Origin: Toxotes chatareus
Taxonomy: Eukaryota > Chordata > Actinopteri > Toxotidae
DNA length: 64,000 bases
Direction of reading: 5' to 3'
Assembly (NCBI GenBank): GCA_016801885.1
Contig: CM028899.1
Span: forward strand, 20,443,501-20,507,500
Position numbers and translations under genes: made by a program. The notes beneath the pieces are model-generated. The model did no database searches, was not told the DNA's origin, and saw nothing but the letters and a program-made list of their open reading frames with translations. The stretch's first letter is position 1; each line of letters opens with the position of its first letter. This document shows, piece by piece, positions 1-12,514 of this stretch.

Positions 1-241
1 AAATTACACTTTCATTACCTGTACCAAGGTGACGTATTGTACATCACATTGAACTACAGAGTGGACACAACTATTAACATGTAATTATCAGGAAATGCTG
101 TCAGAAGATGGGCACATAAATACATGTAGAGTGTATTGAATCTGTTAAAGCAAGTTAGGGTTCAGAGAGATAGAACAGTACTGCAGATTTAATGTGTTTC
201 TCTGTTTCTCTCCTTCCTTCTCTCTGCCTCTCTCTAATTAG

Positions 242-1616
242 TGATAAGCTGAATTCTCTTCGTCGGCAAAAAGAGAAACTGGAGGAGAAGATCATGGACC
301 AGTACAAGTTCTACGACCCTGCACCTAAGAAGTAATACCTGCACCATTAACTACACCTTATTTATACAGTTAGAGCTGGGTGATGAAACTAATACACACT
401 GTATACACTTAATGTACAGTTTTAATGATATGAAAACATCAGAACATTTGATCTACTGTCTATAGGGTCTGTTAATGAAGGGTTACCTGTAGACTCAGCT
501 TATCACATCACAGGAACTAAGCTGCTTCTAACCAAGCATGCGGTAGTTCTTTAAGAACAGACAGCTTAGTTGGGCTTTTGCCTTTGCTTTTGTATTGGTA
601 TCAAATGACAAATAGAAGACATTCAATACAGCTCATGGTGTAAGCACTTATTGTCTCGGGCACCAGAACAGAGAGGAAGAGAAACACCCCAGCAACTAAC
701 AGCAGCTAACTGTAACATTACTGTGCCTCTTCCATCTTTGCAACCCACAACTCAACAGACTCTATCCCATCACTCATGGTGCCGCTTTTCTTCATTTGAA
801 TAGATTTTCTGTTGGCAGCTCATGTGATTCTTGCTCATTTCTCACATCCAAACATTATGGGATTTTAAGTTTTAAAGGAATCTTTAAGCTCAGCAGAAAC
901 ACTGACTTGACATCAGTATCAACTGATATATCTAGCCTGCATAAAATCTTACAAGTTATGTAACTTGCTGATTTTCTTTTTTACTTACTTAAAAGCTACA
1001 ACTTATGTTTGTTATAAATATTACCACAACATTAAATATGCATAAGTATGTTTGCTGTACAGCAGATGTTGAAATTGAATATACAGCACAGATAAAAATG
1101 TGTTTGGACAGGAGTCGTCAGTGGTCTGGAGCCAAAGCTTTAGCCAAACTGATCAAACCCCGAAAGGAGAGCAGCAGGGAGAGAGGGGGCGACCGAGACA
1201 AGGAAGGCGGCAAGGAGAGAGAACGTGCAAAGAGTGCCCCAGACATTCCCCTACCTTCACCACCCCCGCTCCTCCCCCCTGAGACACCACCCCCTCCACC
1301 CCAACGCACGACAAGTGACTCGCAAAATGGCAGCCAGACTCACAGCAACCATAACAGTCACACCACAAGCCCCAGTCTGGGACCCCAGAGTCCAGCAACA
1401 CTGGCACCCATCAACCGAGGTAAACACACTTTACACACACAGTGCTGTGATAAACGCATCCAAAAAACTAAAAGCTCTTTTCATAGGACATTAACTACCA
1501 GAGGATTTTTGAGGACACATGCGCACACTCAGGATAAATATTTGTTCTGTATTGCCATTGGAGGAGACACTAATATCTTTGATTTCCTCTTTATGGGGTA
1601 TAGTAGAGAGGAAAAC

Positions 1617-1647
<31 letters not shown>

Positions 1648-4600
1648 GTATTATTATGAAGTATATCTACAGCATACATTAAATACATTTTTATTAATAC
1701 TTTGTCACAAAGCTGGTGGAAAAACATGACTTTGGATGAGTTGTGCCTCCACAGTGTGCCTGCAAAGGGCGCTGTTGACCATCATATTACTGACTGAATG
1801 ACTGACAGTAACTTCACACCCCTGTTAACATCTGCTATATCTGACCTGTTCTAATACTTGGAGGTAACAGGTTTCTTGTCTGTTCTGGCCTGAACTTTCT
1901 GACATATTTATCTTTATTTTATATTTCACATTTCTCATATTACATATTTTGCATTGTCTGTGCAATAGTTTTAACTATTGATTCTAATTTTTATTTTTGA
2001 TAAGCATGGTGTGGTATATGTTGTAAGGGAATAGGGAAGTAGTAAAACAGGCGTTATGTATTTACAAGAACTAATGTATGAAAACAAAAAGCTTTCTTTC
2101 TAAAGTCAGTTCACACATATTTCCTGTAGCTACCTGATACCTACTTTTCATCATTCTATCCTAATAGCAGAATACCTGGGTTGCATGGTTCTAACTGTTT
2201 TCATGTTTTTATTTTCATGGATTTCTGTGTTGTTGCTCTTCTCTAAAATGGATTTCTTCTCATGACTAAGCTCAGTTCGCTCTTACCTCAACCACTGGCT
2301 TTTAGAAAGCTGTTTTTTATTCCACTGACAACCTATTTAAGTAAATAAGTTGAAACATAATAAATCTTTCCAGTTGCTCTACTATACAGATACAAACGCT
2401 CAGTTGGCAGGAACACCTGGCTAAAACTAGTGTAGTCAAATACTGCATTAGAGAAGTGTTTCAGCTTTATCAGCCTTTTGGAGGATGTAGTTTGTGTTGC
2501 TGTTGAATTGTATTGTGTTAATCTGACAGGTGTTTCTATTATTTTGTCTGCCCCTTTTATATTAATGAGGGTAGGCTGGATAACAGAAACACCTCTCTGT
2601 ATAATGTAACACAGGTTCAACATCAGCACAAACTACATCTTCCAAAAATGATCATGCAGTTGAATCAACACGTCTGTAACAGTTTCAACAAAAACAAGAA
2701 ATTGGAATCTCAGACTGCATTAGTTTTACCCAGGTGTTCCTAATAAACTGACAACTGGTTGCGTATCTCATCAACAGGTGAAATTTATTTCTACTGTTAT
2801 ATCCTGTGCACTGAGCTTTCCACCAGTTGTCATACTTGGTTTAAGTTCAGAGTGAGTTGAGGTTTAGTCCTGAGTCTTATGCATGATTTTATTCAATAGA
2901 GTTCCATGTCCTTGATTTGTTCTGATGGGTTCTCTTGCATGGTATCTGTTATTTTACGTTTTTGACAGTCCAAATACTTAATAACCTCTTAACCACTGTC
3001 ATTGTTTGTCACTCTCTCTACATTTTTCCATATCTCTGTCCATTTCTCTCCCACTTAGCTCTTCCTGTCTCAAAACGCTTAAAATTTTTCCGCAGTAAAA
3101 GTCAAGACAAGCTCCTCCCTTCCTTCTCCCCTCCTTCCTCCTCCTCCTCTTCTCGTTTCTCCCTCAACAGACGACTGCGATTTCGGTCTTCCTCTGACAT
3201 CTCATCTGAAGTTATCACTAGCCAGTCAGTCTCAGCCAACGGAGTATTCTAATAACCTCCTCCTCCTCATCTTCATCTTTTTTTTTTTTTTTTATCATTC
3301 AGCCAACCAACACATCATCATCACTCTCACTGTCACACCTGACACGCACACATATCATACATGCATATTCTTCATAAACACTAATACATGCAGACATTGC
3401 ACACTCATCAATACAAATATAAACATATAAAACACAAACATGTCCATGTTGCCGTTGTGAACCAGCCAGTATTACTAGTAAGTAGTGTGTGTAGGCATGG
3501 TTTGTGTATGTGTGTATGTGTATGAGTTTGTGTGCAGGCTCCTGTTTCCAAGCACGCCAGGCTTTCCTTCATATATCAGCCTGTCCTTGAAGAGTTCTTA
3601 GCTTTTGATTTGTCTCAGTATAAACGATACGTGTATGTATGGGTGTTAGAGTGTGCTGTCACTTCCCTGAGTGTTTGTCAGAGAGAATTAATGCTTGTAA
3701 TAACACCCGATGTCCTTTCAGTCTCTTTTCTGAGCTGTGTTGCTTGAGGACAGAGCTGCTTCACAAATCTTTGTTGCAGAGTTTTGCCTTATTCACTCAG
3801 CGGTGTCACGTCACCACAGCAACCAAGTAGAGCCTCTGTGTCCAACCTGTCTGTCTGCTGCTATAAGTCTTCTCCTGTCCCTCCTCTATCTGAGATACCA
3901 GTCTTCCCAGCACTAGAAGCTTAAATTGATTTTTAACACCAGTGTTTTAATATATCAGTATTTATTAAGCTGTAATAAATATTTAAAAAAAAGAGATTCA
4001 ACTGAAGCCAACATGAGGTTTAAGCAGTTTGAGTGTTTTGAGCTTACTTGACAAAAATCTAAATCTGTTCTTCAAATCACTGAGTCAAGAGAATCCAGGG
4101 AAATGAAGTTAAATGCAGTGAGCCATTATAAGCTGCTGTTCGGCGACTGTTAAATAGCCTCACTTTAAATCAGGAAAAGAATAACTCACATTTACTGAGA
4201 CACCATCGATTTTCCCAGTTTCCCCTAAATAACCATAAGAGCAAAGCACAAGACTGTGTTTTAAAAGAGAAACGATCTACTGGGATTTTCAGTGGTTGGT
4301 CCGGTTACTGTTCTTGGGTCCTGGAAACACATCTAGACCATCACTTGAATTTAAAAGCTCTATTTTCATGATGACACATACAGTGGTGCTTTATTTTTAT
4401 TCGGCGCGTTGATGTTCACACCCTCATTGGTTTGGTATTTATATGACTCACTGTGACACAGAGGTAGAAAGTAAAGGCAGCTCCAGCCTTTACAGGCGTC
4501 AGTGATCACTCTTCCTTATTTGAGCATGCTTGGATGGAGTTAGTTAAAATCTATTAAAACTAATATTAGAATCAAAGGCATGAATAAGAACAGATGTCAC

Positions 4601-7600
4601 AGTGTTGAGTAGCTTCCAACGTGCCTTCACCAGTGAATGGATTCTTAATGTTCTGCTTTGCTTTCTTGCCACACTGTTAAAAATAACACCTAAAATCACA
4701 CCCTGACCCAGTGTTTTGTTCCTGCTTTCTCTCAGCACTGTGCTTCCTGTGGTTGCATATCTCATGGTTACACTATAGCAGCCCAGAGCAGCTCTTCACC
4801 ACATTCTTACTGGTTTGCAGGTTTGACTGACAGGGGCCAGGGAGTTTATCGTAGCAGTACTCCAGGAGGCAGTAGTGAGAGTGTCAATGGAGAAGATGGA
4901 CATGGACAAGGTAATTAATACATACAGTCTAATTTAAATGAATTTCTGTGCATGAGCAGTTTTTCTTCTAGCAGAGTAACTTCTGTTTTTTTTTTTTAAT
5001 CTCAGGTCAGATCAATAAAGTTCTGAGCTCCACTCCAAACCATCAGTCGTCCTCATTGGGCCTAACCAACAACTCTAACTCCAGAAAGGGACCAGGCCCC
5101 AGCCGCAGACCCAGAGGTAGGTCAGGTTATTAGCACAGCAGGAATGCGAGTGTGTTGGAAATGGGTTATGACGATGTGTAAACAAAATTTCAGGTCTTTT
5201 ACTTGACGAAGACTCTTGCCACAATACATCGGACTCTGTGTTTGGTCACCATGGCAACAACAGCGGTCGCCCTGGATCGGCAGACTTCAGCCACAACACC
5301 TCCAGCTCCAACTCACCTGTCAATTGCAGAGGTGCATCAGCTTAAAGCAATATTTAGCAGGATATTTTAAGTACATGATTTCATTTTAATTTACTGTCAA
5401 AAGATTTTCTGAAATTTGCCTTCAGACATAAGATGCAGTAGATGCAGTGCCGTCAGTTTTATTACTTAATGCACATTTAGCTCTTAGTCTGCACAGATAC
5501 ACAGAGGCCTACTCCAAAGTGACTCCATGCAGGTTATACTTGCAGTAAAGCCCTGGTGTAATGAGGTGGTACCCAGATTCATAATGTAATAACACTAATA
5601 TGTCTTTCTGTTTTAGACACATTGGATTATCAGGCTCACTCAGCCAGCCTCTCTAGTGATGATGTCATGGGTCTCAGTCGGTCACACCAGACCCTCTCGC
5701 GCAGCTCCACCCTCCCATACGACCATACACCCCAGAGGGCACAGCCACAGCGTGGAGGCGGGGTTAGGACTAAGCCTCGCTCATCTTCACCTGGAAGTGA
5801 GATGGTGACGCTGGAAGAGTTTCTACAGGAGAGCAACTTAAAGTCACCTGTCATGGTAAGAAGTGTTTATGTGTGTGAGTGTGAGCGTGAGCCTCAAGCC
5901 CCTGAAAACTGCTGATGCTTGGCTCTGAGCTGCAGGGCAGCATTCATCAAACATAAAGACGACTCACCATACAGTCATGAGAACAGACGTGAAAATAATG
6001 CAGTTTTTCCTTCATTTACTTTTTGTGCTGCAGGTTCATGGAGGTGTCAACAAAAACAATACCAATACTGAAAAGGGCAAACTATAGTAAAGTGGAAATT
6101 GAAATGACTGAATATGGTATAAATGATGCGGTAAATCTCAAGATAGGTGGCAAAAACTGAAAGACAGTGGACCCATTTTTCTTTATTGAGCCTTTATTTC
6201 GCATCAAATTAAAGAAAAGAGCCAAGAAAATGTTTTTTATCTCAAGTTGTTTCTTTCTTTTATATTTCAGCAGGGTTTGGCTGCAGAGACCAGGACAAAC
6301 TATTTTCAGTTTGGATGTTTATTCACAGCTTCAGGCTGTGTGGGGGAAACTAAAAGATCTAATGGAAAATCAAGAGCTATGTATTAACAATGATTGACAT
6401 TTAAAAAGGTTTTGATCCTGATTCAGAGTTATTTTGTAACCAAGAAAGAGCACCTCATGTGAAGAAGGAAACCGTTACACCACATGCTCGGTGAGAGAGT
6501 AGATCTGATCTTATCGCACATTTACATTTGAGGTTTGTTGACCTCTGGTCTTTATTAATAAAACCAGGTTTATCTGCCCATCACAAGTATCACTACAGAC
6601 CTGATCACACAGCTGGGCCATGAAGTGAATGTTTCTGACTGAGCAACAGAGACTCATTTACTAGTCATAGTTTAGGTTTATGAAAGTGCTTCTTATCACC
6701 TCTAATCTATCGGCTCTGAGGCCGTCTCACAAATCAGCTGTTTCATCCCCGCCTGTCATCTGCATATGTACTGACTGACCCAGAGCCTGATATCAGCATG
6801 GGAATGTTACTTGAAGTCGGTGACCATTTATTGTCTTTTTTTTTTTTTTTTAAAGTCCAGACCTCGATACCTTGTTTTACTAAAAGAGCTACAACACCCA
6901 TAATAATTCTTATTGATGATCCTGCAGAAAGGGAGAGGCCCTCAGGGCTGCATTTAAACCACACACATTCCTATGACAATGAATCAATACAGGATGATTC
7001 AGTAATGAGTGTGATTAACACTGATTCCCACCCTTGCATCAAAGGATTTTGTTTCACAGCTGATAAACATCAGACGTTTCGCCGTAGTCTGGACACTCAT
7101 GGGTTCACTTCCTCTGTCAGAAATAATCTGACAATTTGAATCACACTTGCTCATAGAGTGCGTCAAAGAAAGGCAGAATGAAAATGTAAAATAGGAATAC
7201 ATTAGAGATGGGTTGGCATGAGGCGGTCACAGCTAAAACCACAGCTCTGCATTACCTTCCTCAGCAAAGTGAGATAGAGTCAGTAAATAAAGCGCAGCCC
7301 TCCTGTACACTGGAAAGCAGCTAGTGGTGTGTCACTCTGGTTTCAGTATAGTATGCTGATTCTTGGTGGTATGCAACTGTTGACAACTGATGCACTGGTG
7401 TGCTGGTTCTATCAGCATGTACAGTTCTGTCAGGTAATATACCACTTCTCCCAGAAAATTGTTGCAACTGCAAATGTCTTGGTTTTTAAAAAAAAATAAA
7501 TAAATAAATAACTGAATAATAATAACTGAACTGTAAATAACAATTGCTTCCTGTAACCATGAATGACGTCTCACACCTCTCTACTGCTTGCTTTTTTTTT

Positions 7601-9122
7601 TTTTTTTTTCCCAGCCAGCTTAGAGTCTTTCTGTTCTTGTTTTGGAAATGTTCACCCTGCTTTTCTGCACATCGCTTCAAGTCCTGAGACATTTTTATCC
7701 AAGCACAGCATGTTTAAGATCTGCTCACAGGTTTTAATGATATTCAGGTCAGGGGGCTGTGAGGGCTGCTTGGTGAGCCTCAGTTTGTGTTTCTGATGCA
7801 GTGTTTCCTGTGTCTCTGCCTGCCACCGTGAGCAAGATGTTCTTTCCTTCAAATTCTGCACCTTTGGTGATTTTGGCCAAAGAGCTCAGTTTCAGTGTCT
7901 GCATTTGGTTCCAGAAGGACTCAGGACTTATCCAGATGTTTGTTTGCTTGAGACTTGAGATGCTGACTTTTGTGATGTTAGGGTCCATCCTCGGTTTTTG
8001 TGAGGTCTTTGAAAGATCATGTGTAATCCCCCTGCGGAGGGGGTAGGGGGCTGAGCCCACTCCATTTTGCGGGTCCTTTGCAGTCACACAGGGGTTTTGA
8101 TTTTTATCTGAGGTTTTTCTTGGTCTTCAAGGTCTTGTCTTCACTTCCACATTTTGAATGAGGAAGTTTTAAATTGGAAGCCTTCATAGCTGCCACAAAA
8201 GTATCAGAATCAGCACATACCATTCAAACAAGAGTGACACACCATGAGTCACTTTAAGATCTCTTTTCTCTTAAGATTAGCTACACTACTGTTTCTCATC
8301 CTAATTTATTTGTGCTAATTTTTGATTCTCTCTGTCTAGGTCTCTACAGGGAGCAGGGAGGACTTAATGACTGACTACTTCACCAGAAGTCCCACCCCCT
8401 CAGCTCCTATTAACAGAGATCAGGTGACTCCCACCATCTATGTCACACCAACTGTGCAACCATCCAGCCAAAGGCCAGGCCATAGCGTGAAACCTTCACC
8501 CCGCCAGCCTGTTGGCCATTCCCCATCCTCAGGTCAGCCTCACACCCAGAGAACCGGCCAATCACTGAGTCGGGCCTTCAGCCTGGCCTCGGCTGATTTG
8601 CTGCGCTCTAGTGGACCGGACAGTTTCCGTGGAAACGAGGGCTCTCCTAGCCAGTCAGATGTGGTAGTTCGACGGCAAGGGGGAGGAGCTAACGGGCGAG
8701 AGCGGCCGCTCTCTGCTCGCCTGGCTGGTCCAACCAATCAGCTTGGAGATGGCAGCTTCCTAAACGCGCCCATTCACCACTCATCTTCTCTTAACCTGCA
8801 GACAGAGAGATACACAGAGCGAGACAGAGAGAGAGGGAGGACTCCTGTCTCTCGAAACGGCCCGTCCTCCTCCACTTCCTACCATCACCGTGGAGAGGTT
8901 GCCATGGTAACCCCGGTCAGGGCCGTGCCCACTTCACGTGCCGATGAAGCCTATGAGCACGGGGAGGTGTTCAGAGAGGGACATTCAGGTGACTCCACCC
9001 TCACAAAGAAAGAAAGTGAGAGATCGAGGTGTGGTTCTGTCGAACGCCCGAAAAGCACACCAGCTTCACCTGACCCCAACAACGACCCCCAGACTGTGTG
9101 GTATGAGTACGGCTGTGTCTGA
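242..9122 (+). CDS. ccdc88c: CCDC88C (Daple), 3' exons only (5' part outside window)
   Basis: Seven exons join in one frame: 242-331, 1112-1419, 4821-4910, 5006-5116, 5194-5331, 5617-5855 and 8340-9122 (stop), all with AG acceptors and GT donors; about 586 codons are visible. The first exon ends the coiled coil and reads KIMDQYKFYDP; the second has GAKALAKLIKPRKE, both hallmarks of the CCDC88 family. Exon 5617-5855 holds SEMVTLEEFLQESN, the G-alpha binding and activating (GBA) motif, with its key Phe. The last exon has SLSRAFSLASADLLRSSGP and ends QTVWYEYGCV, whose Gly-Cys-Val is the Dishevelled PDZ-binding tail specific to Daple and absent from Girdin (CCDC88A). Daple is a cytoplasmic scaffold and non-receptor GEF linking Wnt/Frizzled signalling to Gi proteins and planar polarity. 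The region between the landmarks is low-complexity Ser/Pro/Asn sequence and diverges from human. Exon limits are inferred from splice signals and phase; every junction keeps frame. Confidence 0.95.
2396..2758. repeat. Degenerate interspersed repeat with inverted ends
   Basis: The left end (CAGTTGGCAGGAACACCTGG, then CTAAAACTA) and the right end (ACCCAGGTGTTCCTAATAAA) are near inverted copies of each other over about 40 bp. The phrase 'gtgttcctaataaa...' recurs at the ends of a common fish non-autonomous DNA element. No coding potential. The family name is not assigned, and this copy is old and diverged. Confidence 0.5.
3059..3252 (+). CDS. ccdc88c: Candidate alternative exon of CCDC88C with its own stop
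   Basis: Inside the 3.4 kb intron between exons 1112-1419 and 4821-4910, a pyrimidine-rich tract and TTAG acceptor (AG at 3057-3058) precede an open frame. The upstream exon ends with one base of a codon; this exon supplies exactly the two missing bases, then reads ALPVSKRLKFFRSKSQDK, a Ser-rich stretch, and ends SQSVSANGVF before TAA at 3250-3252. Use as a terminal exon would give a Daple isoform lacking the GBA motif and the GCV tail. Alternatively a weak donor (GTAAAA after base 3094) would make it a 36-bp cassette that also preserves the frame. The evidence is splice signal plus phase only; I recognise no homologue, so a chance open frame remains possible. Confidence 0.4.
5856..8339. other. 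CCDC88C last intron content
   Basis: A 2.5 kb intron before the final exon. It holds a T-rich run near 6837-6853, an A-rich run with TAAA copies near 7488-7511, a poly-T run near 7591-7609 and the degenerate transposase fragment at 7640-8110. No gene of its own is seen. Confidence 0.7.
7640..8110 (-). mobile_element. Degenerate Tc1/mariner-like transposase fragment
   Basis: On the minus strand, broken frames include PSQPPDLNIIKTCEQIL, which resembles the second catalytic Asp region of Tc1/mariner transposases (usual form PSQSPDLNPIE). The fragment is frameshifted, lacks recognisable terminal repeats and is surely dead. It lies in the last intron of CCDC88C in antisense. The assignment rests on this one motif. 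Confidence 0.4.
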
Positions 9123-10280
9123 ACACGGGAACCAAATAAGAACTACGGCCTGCTGGGGCTAAATCCTGGAGCTTTATGGGCTGAGTCCAAACCCTGAGAC
9201 GCTGGTTATCAGTCTTTGGACTAAGCTCTTTGTACTATTAGAACTTAGACGTCTGCCATTTCTTATAAGTCTACGGTTGAGCTTTGTTCCAATGCAGCAT
9301 CAACCACTGGAAGTCTATGGGCCAGGCTTTGTCACAATGAAAAACATCTCTGCATAAAGGACTTTAGTTTGTATTTTCTCTAACTAACTTGTAGATGAAC
9401 AACCAAACCTGTTTCCATACACCACCTGCCAATACAGCCGATTAAAGCTGAGGAGCTGCCAGGGCTTCAGCTGCACACAAACGCTGTGTCACGCCCCAGC
9501 TATTGGATCCATGGAGTCATTTTCCTCTCACCATCATCATCAACAAGCTGAGCCTCTCACAGCCGGATGCAGTGTAGACTGATGGTCTTTTAAGGATTTA
9601 GGTTTGAACACCACAACACTAAAGTCTCTGAGAATGCTGGAATTCATTAGCCTCTGCTGTTTTATTGTCACCATGTTTAGTGGGATCCAGCAAACAGCCT
9701 CAGCCCATAGGATGGGATTTTCTCTGGGACACCAAAGCCACCAAAGGAGCTTTTTTTTTTTTGAAAACGGCCTGTTTTCCGTTACTGACTGTTTGAAAAA
9801 GATGAAATGTGTTTTGGAGAGATGATGATCCAGATGTTGATTTTTTTGTTTTAATTATAACACCTACAGAGATGGAGATAGAAACTGCGATGTCTGAAGT
9901 CTGAGAATCCATACTACTTAAAACCTAGTTGTGGACCAGAACACTAAGAGTGGGCTTTGTCTATGAGCTGGATCTCGTTGGCTGCTGCCTGACACACTGT
10001 CTGACCCTGCAAATGTTTACGTGGATGCCACCGGTTCGGCAGAACTGTATGCCAGGAATTAGCCCTCACCTAGAGTGATTGAAACAAAGTGAAGATGACC
10101 AGAGGCACCAGAGCTACTGAATGTATCAGGTTCCTCTTCCTGTTTTTCCGTCCTCCTCCTCGTCTCCTTTGCTATCTAGAACAAACACTGAAAAAAACAA
10201 GAGAGGAAATGGAGGGATCCAAGCAAAGAGAAACGAAGCAAGTGAAGAAGAAGAGGGAACAGAGACAGAGTTAGAATAAA
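9123..10280 (+). other. ccdc88c: CCDC88C 3' untranslated region (approximate)
   Basis: Sequence after the CCDC88C stop has no further coding signal. An ATTAAA lies near 9443 and a canonical AATAAA at 10275-10280; either could serve as polyadenylation signal. The end is a guess. Confidence 0.45.
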
Positions 10281-10520
10281 CAGAGGGATGCTGGAACGGA
10301 GAGAGCAGTGGACAGGATGAGACAGATGAAGGGACGGATATAGAGACGGATGGAGGGATGGGAGGATGAATAGATAAACAAGACAGAGATGGTAGGGCTC
10401 CTCCCAGTTAAATTACAGTCTTTCTCCCCTCCATCTTTAGATTCTGTCCCAGCATGCAACACTCTTGACACTTTACTGGAAATGTTGCTGTGTCCGAGCC
10501 AACACTAGTTTCAAATTCAT

Positions 10521-10527
10521 GCATGCA

Positions 10528-10583
<56 letters not shown>
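10521..10583. repeat. Compound (GCAT)/(GC)/(CA)/(TA) microsatellite
   Basis: GCATGCATGC passes into GCGCGC, then about 20 CA dinucleotides, then TA repeats. A second short CA run lies at 10660-10681. Confidence 0.95.
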
Positions 10584-12478
10584 ATGATAAATACAGACAC
10601 AGGCATTGTCCTTGAGGGGGCTGGTTGTGGCTTTGCTAACCATTGAACTGGACGTAATTCACACACACACACACACACACCACTGGGTAAACCACTGTGT
10701 TTTGGTGTACTGCTGCACGCTAAGTTAGCCAGACAGTTGTAGGCACTGCACAACAGAGAGCGAGAGAGATTCAGCCTGAATCCAGACCCGCTGTGATCTG
10801 GATAGTTAGAGCTGTTCATGCAGCGAGTGAACTTTGAATAGTTGAGTTGTCATCAGGTAATGAGAACAAAATCATCCAAGTGTCTCTGGTGAGCCTCTGA
10901 CTTCGATGCACATAAAACTTTAGTATATGCTGTATATTTTATGACATGTAGCAGGAGTAGGTGCAATAGATAGAATCTTTTATAACAGGAAATGTAGTTT
11001 TATATCGTAAAATCGTTTGTAAATTGTCAGAAAATTAATTGACTTCCTGGTTCCAGCTTCTGAATTGTGATCCTTTTGTCTTCTGTCTGTGTTAAACCAC
11101 AAACTGCTCATTAGATCAGACTCTACATCAGCATTAAGTGATCAGTCATGGTTCAGGTTCACGTGCTGCCAACTGTTGGCAACAAACACTGAAACAAGGG
11201 CCGTTTATGAAGATAAGGCTGAGCTGAAACATTGCTGTTACCAGATGGAAAGGTCTGTTTTAAGCATACTGATCTATAATAATATCACCATTTGAATATC
11301 ACAAAGAAACAGTCCTCATCACTGATTTGCAACATTCATCTAACGTAACTAAAGATATTAAAGGGAAACATACCTCAGTGTAAACAGTATGATAGCTGAC
11401 AAAGTTATATTGACTCACAGTATATATTGTCAAATGGCCAAAACTTAGATTTAGATATGATTATTTAAAAATCTAAATATTATTAATTAAATATAGCTGA
11501 TGTGGTTAAGATCATTTTCTTTGCCCACTGTACCAGAGGATAACAGAAGGTGTTCGGTCTTCCACTCTGTCACTTTTGTCTCATATATGTGTCCACGTGT
11601 CTCTGTAAGGTCAGTGGTTTCGCACATTATAAGGTTTGGACTAAGAGGCCAAGATTTATCTCTCTTCTTCTTCTCTGAAGGTCAAAGATGACAGGAAAGA
11701 TGTAAACACAGAGTCACGAGTCCACTGGAGACAAATGAATGATTTTGTTATCAGTGTTGTCACCACTGGTCGATTCATTTAGATATGTGGTGTATTATCA
11801 GCCCATCTGAACAGAGAGAGGAGGGAGAGATGGATGATGTTAATGAAAAGGAAGAAAAAACAATCTCAAGACACTGATCCACTGACTTTTTGTCTGTATT
11901 GCTTTTAGTAAATACAGATTTGTCCCTCCTGCATTAGAAATGAGTGATGACAAACATTCCTAGGAAAGACGAGGAGGAGGAGGAGGCGAGGAGGAAGATG
12001 TAACACTGGAATTGTAAAAATGAAGATTTGACTGGAGTCCATCACTAACCTTTCTGCTCACCCTCTGATCAAAAAGCACATGTCGATATGCAACGAGCTA
12101 AATTATTTTACCTGTAACATTTGTACATGATGTTAGATTTTATAAACTGGTCAAGTACTGGAAACGTTTTGTAAAATTTGCTGGAACTTTACCTTGAAAA
12201 TGTTGTTGATACCAAAACAAAACCAGATGAATTCCTGTAAACTGGTAAAAACCCTGTGATTCCACAGTAAAACTTTTAATAGGTGTAGATTTAAAAGAAA
12301 GAAAGAAATTAGAAATTCTAGTAAAGAGATGAAGTGACATGAAGTGAAACACTGTATGTTGATGCTGTCAGTAGTGTTATCAGTCTGTTTACCTGTGTTG
12401 GGTTGTTGTGTGTTGTTTTTGTTGTGTCTGCACTTAAGGCGTCTCTGCATTACTGTTTCCTTAAGCCCTACAGGACAT

Positions 12479-12514
12479 TTGTGTGAGTGTGAGTGTGAGT
12501 GAGTGAGTGAGTGA
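12479..12514. repeat. (GTGTGA)/(GTGA)n microsatellite
   Basis: Direct repeats of GTGTGA followed by GTGA units. Confidence 0.9.

Larger units (their letters stand above)
1420..4820. other. CCDC88C intron content
   Basis: Apart from the candidate exon at 3059-3252 and the degenerate repeat at 2396-2758, this 3.4 kb intron holds a 27-base poly-A run starting at 1620, short T runs and CA-rich sequence around 3300-3540. I see no other gene. Confidence 0.7.

Noticed and set aside
1118..1407. Gly- and Pro-rich frames opposite CCDC88C coding sequence.
   Set aside because: Shadows of the real exon on the other strand.
1005..1622. 205-codon open frame overlapping CCDC88C exon 1112-1419.
   Set aside because: It is the exon read through both flanking introns. 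Splice sites and family homology define the shorter exon.
10517..10819. Minus-strand frame with Val-Cys repeats.
   Set aside because: It is the CA/GT microsatellite with random flanks.
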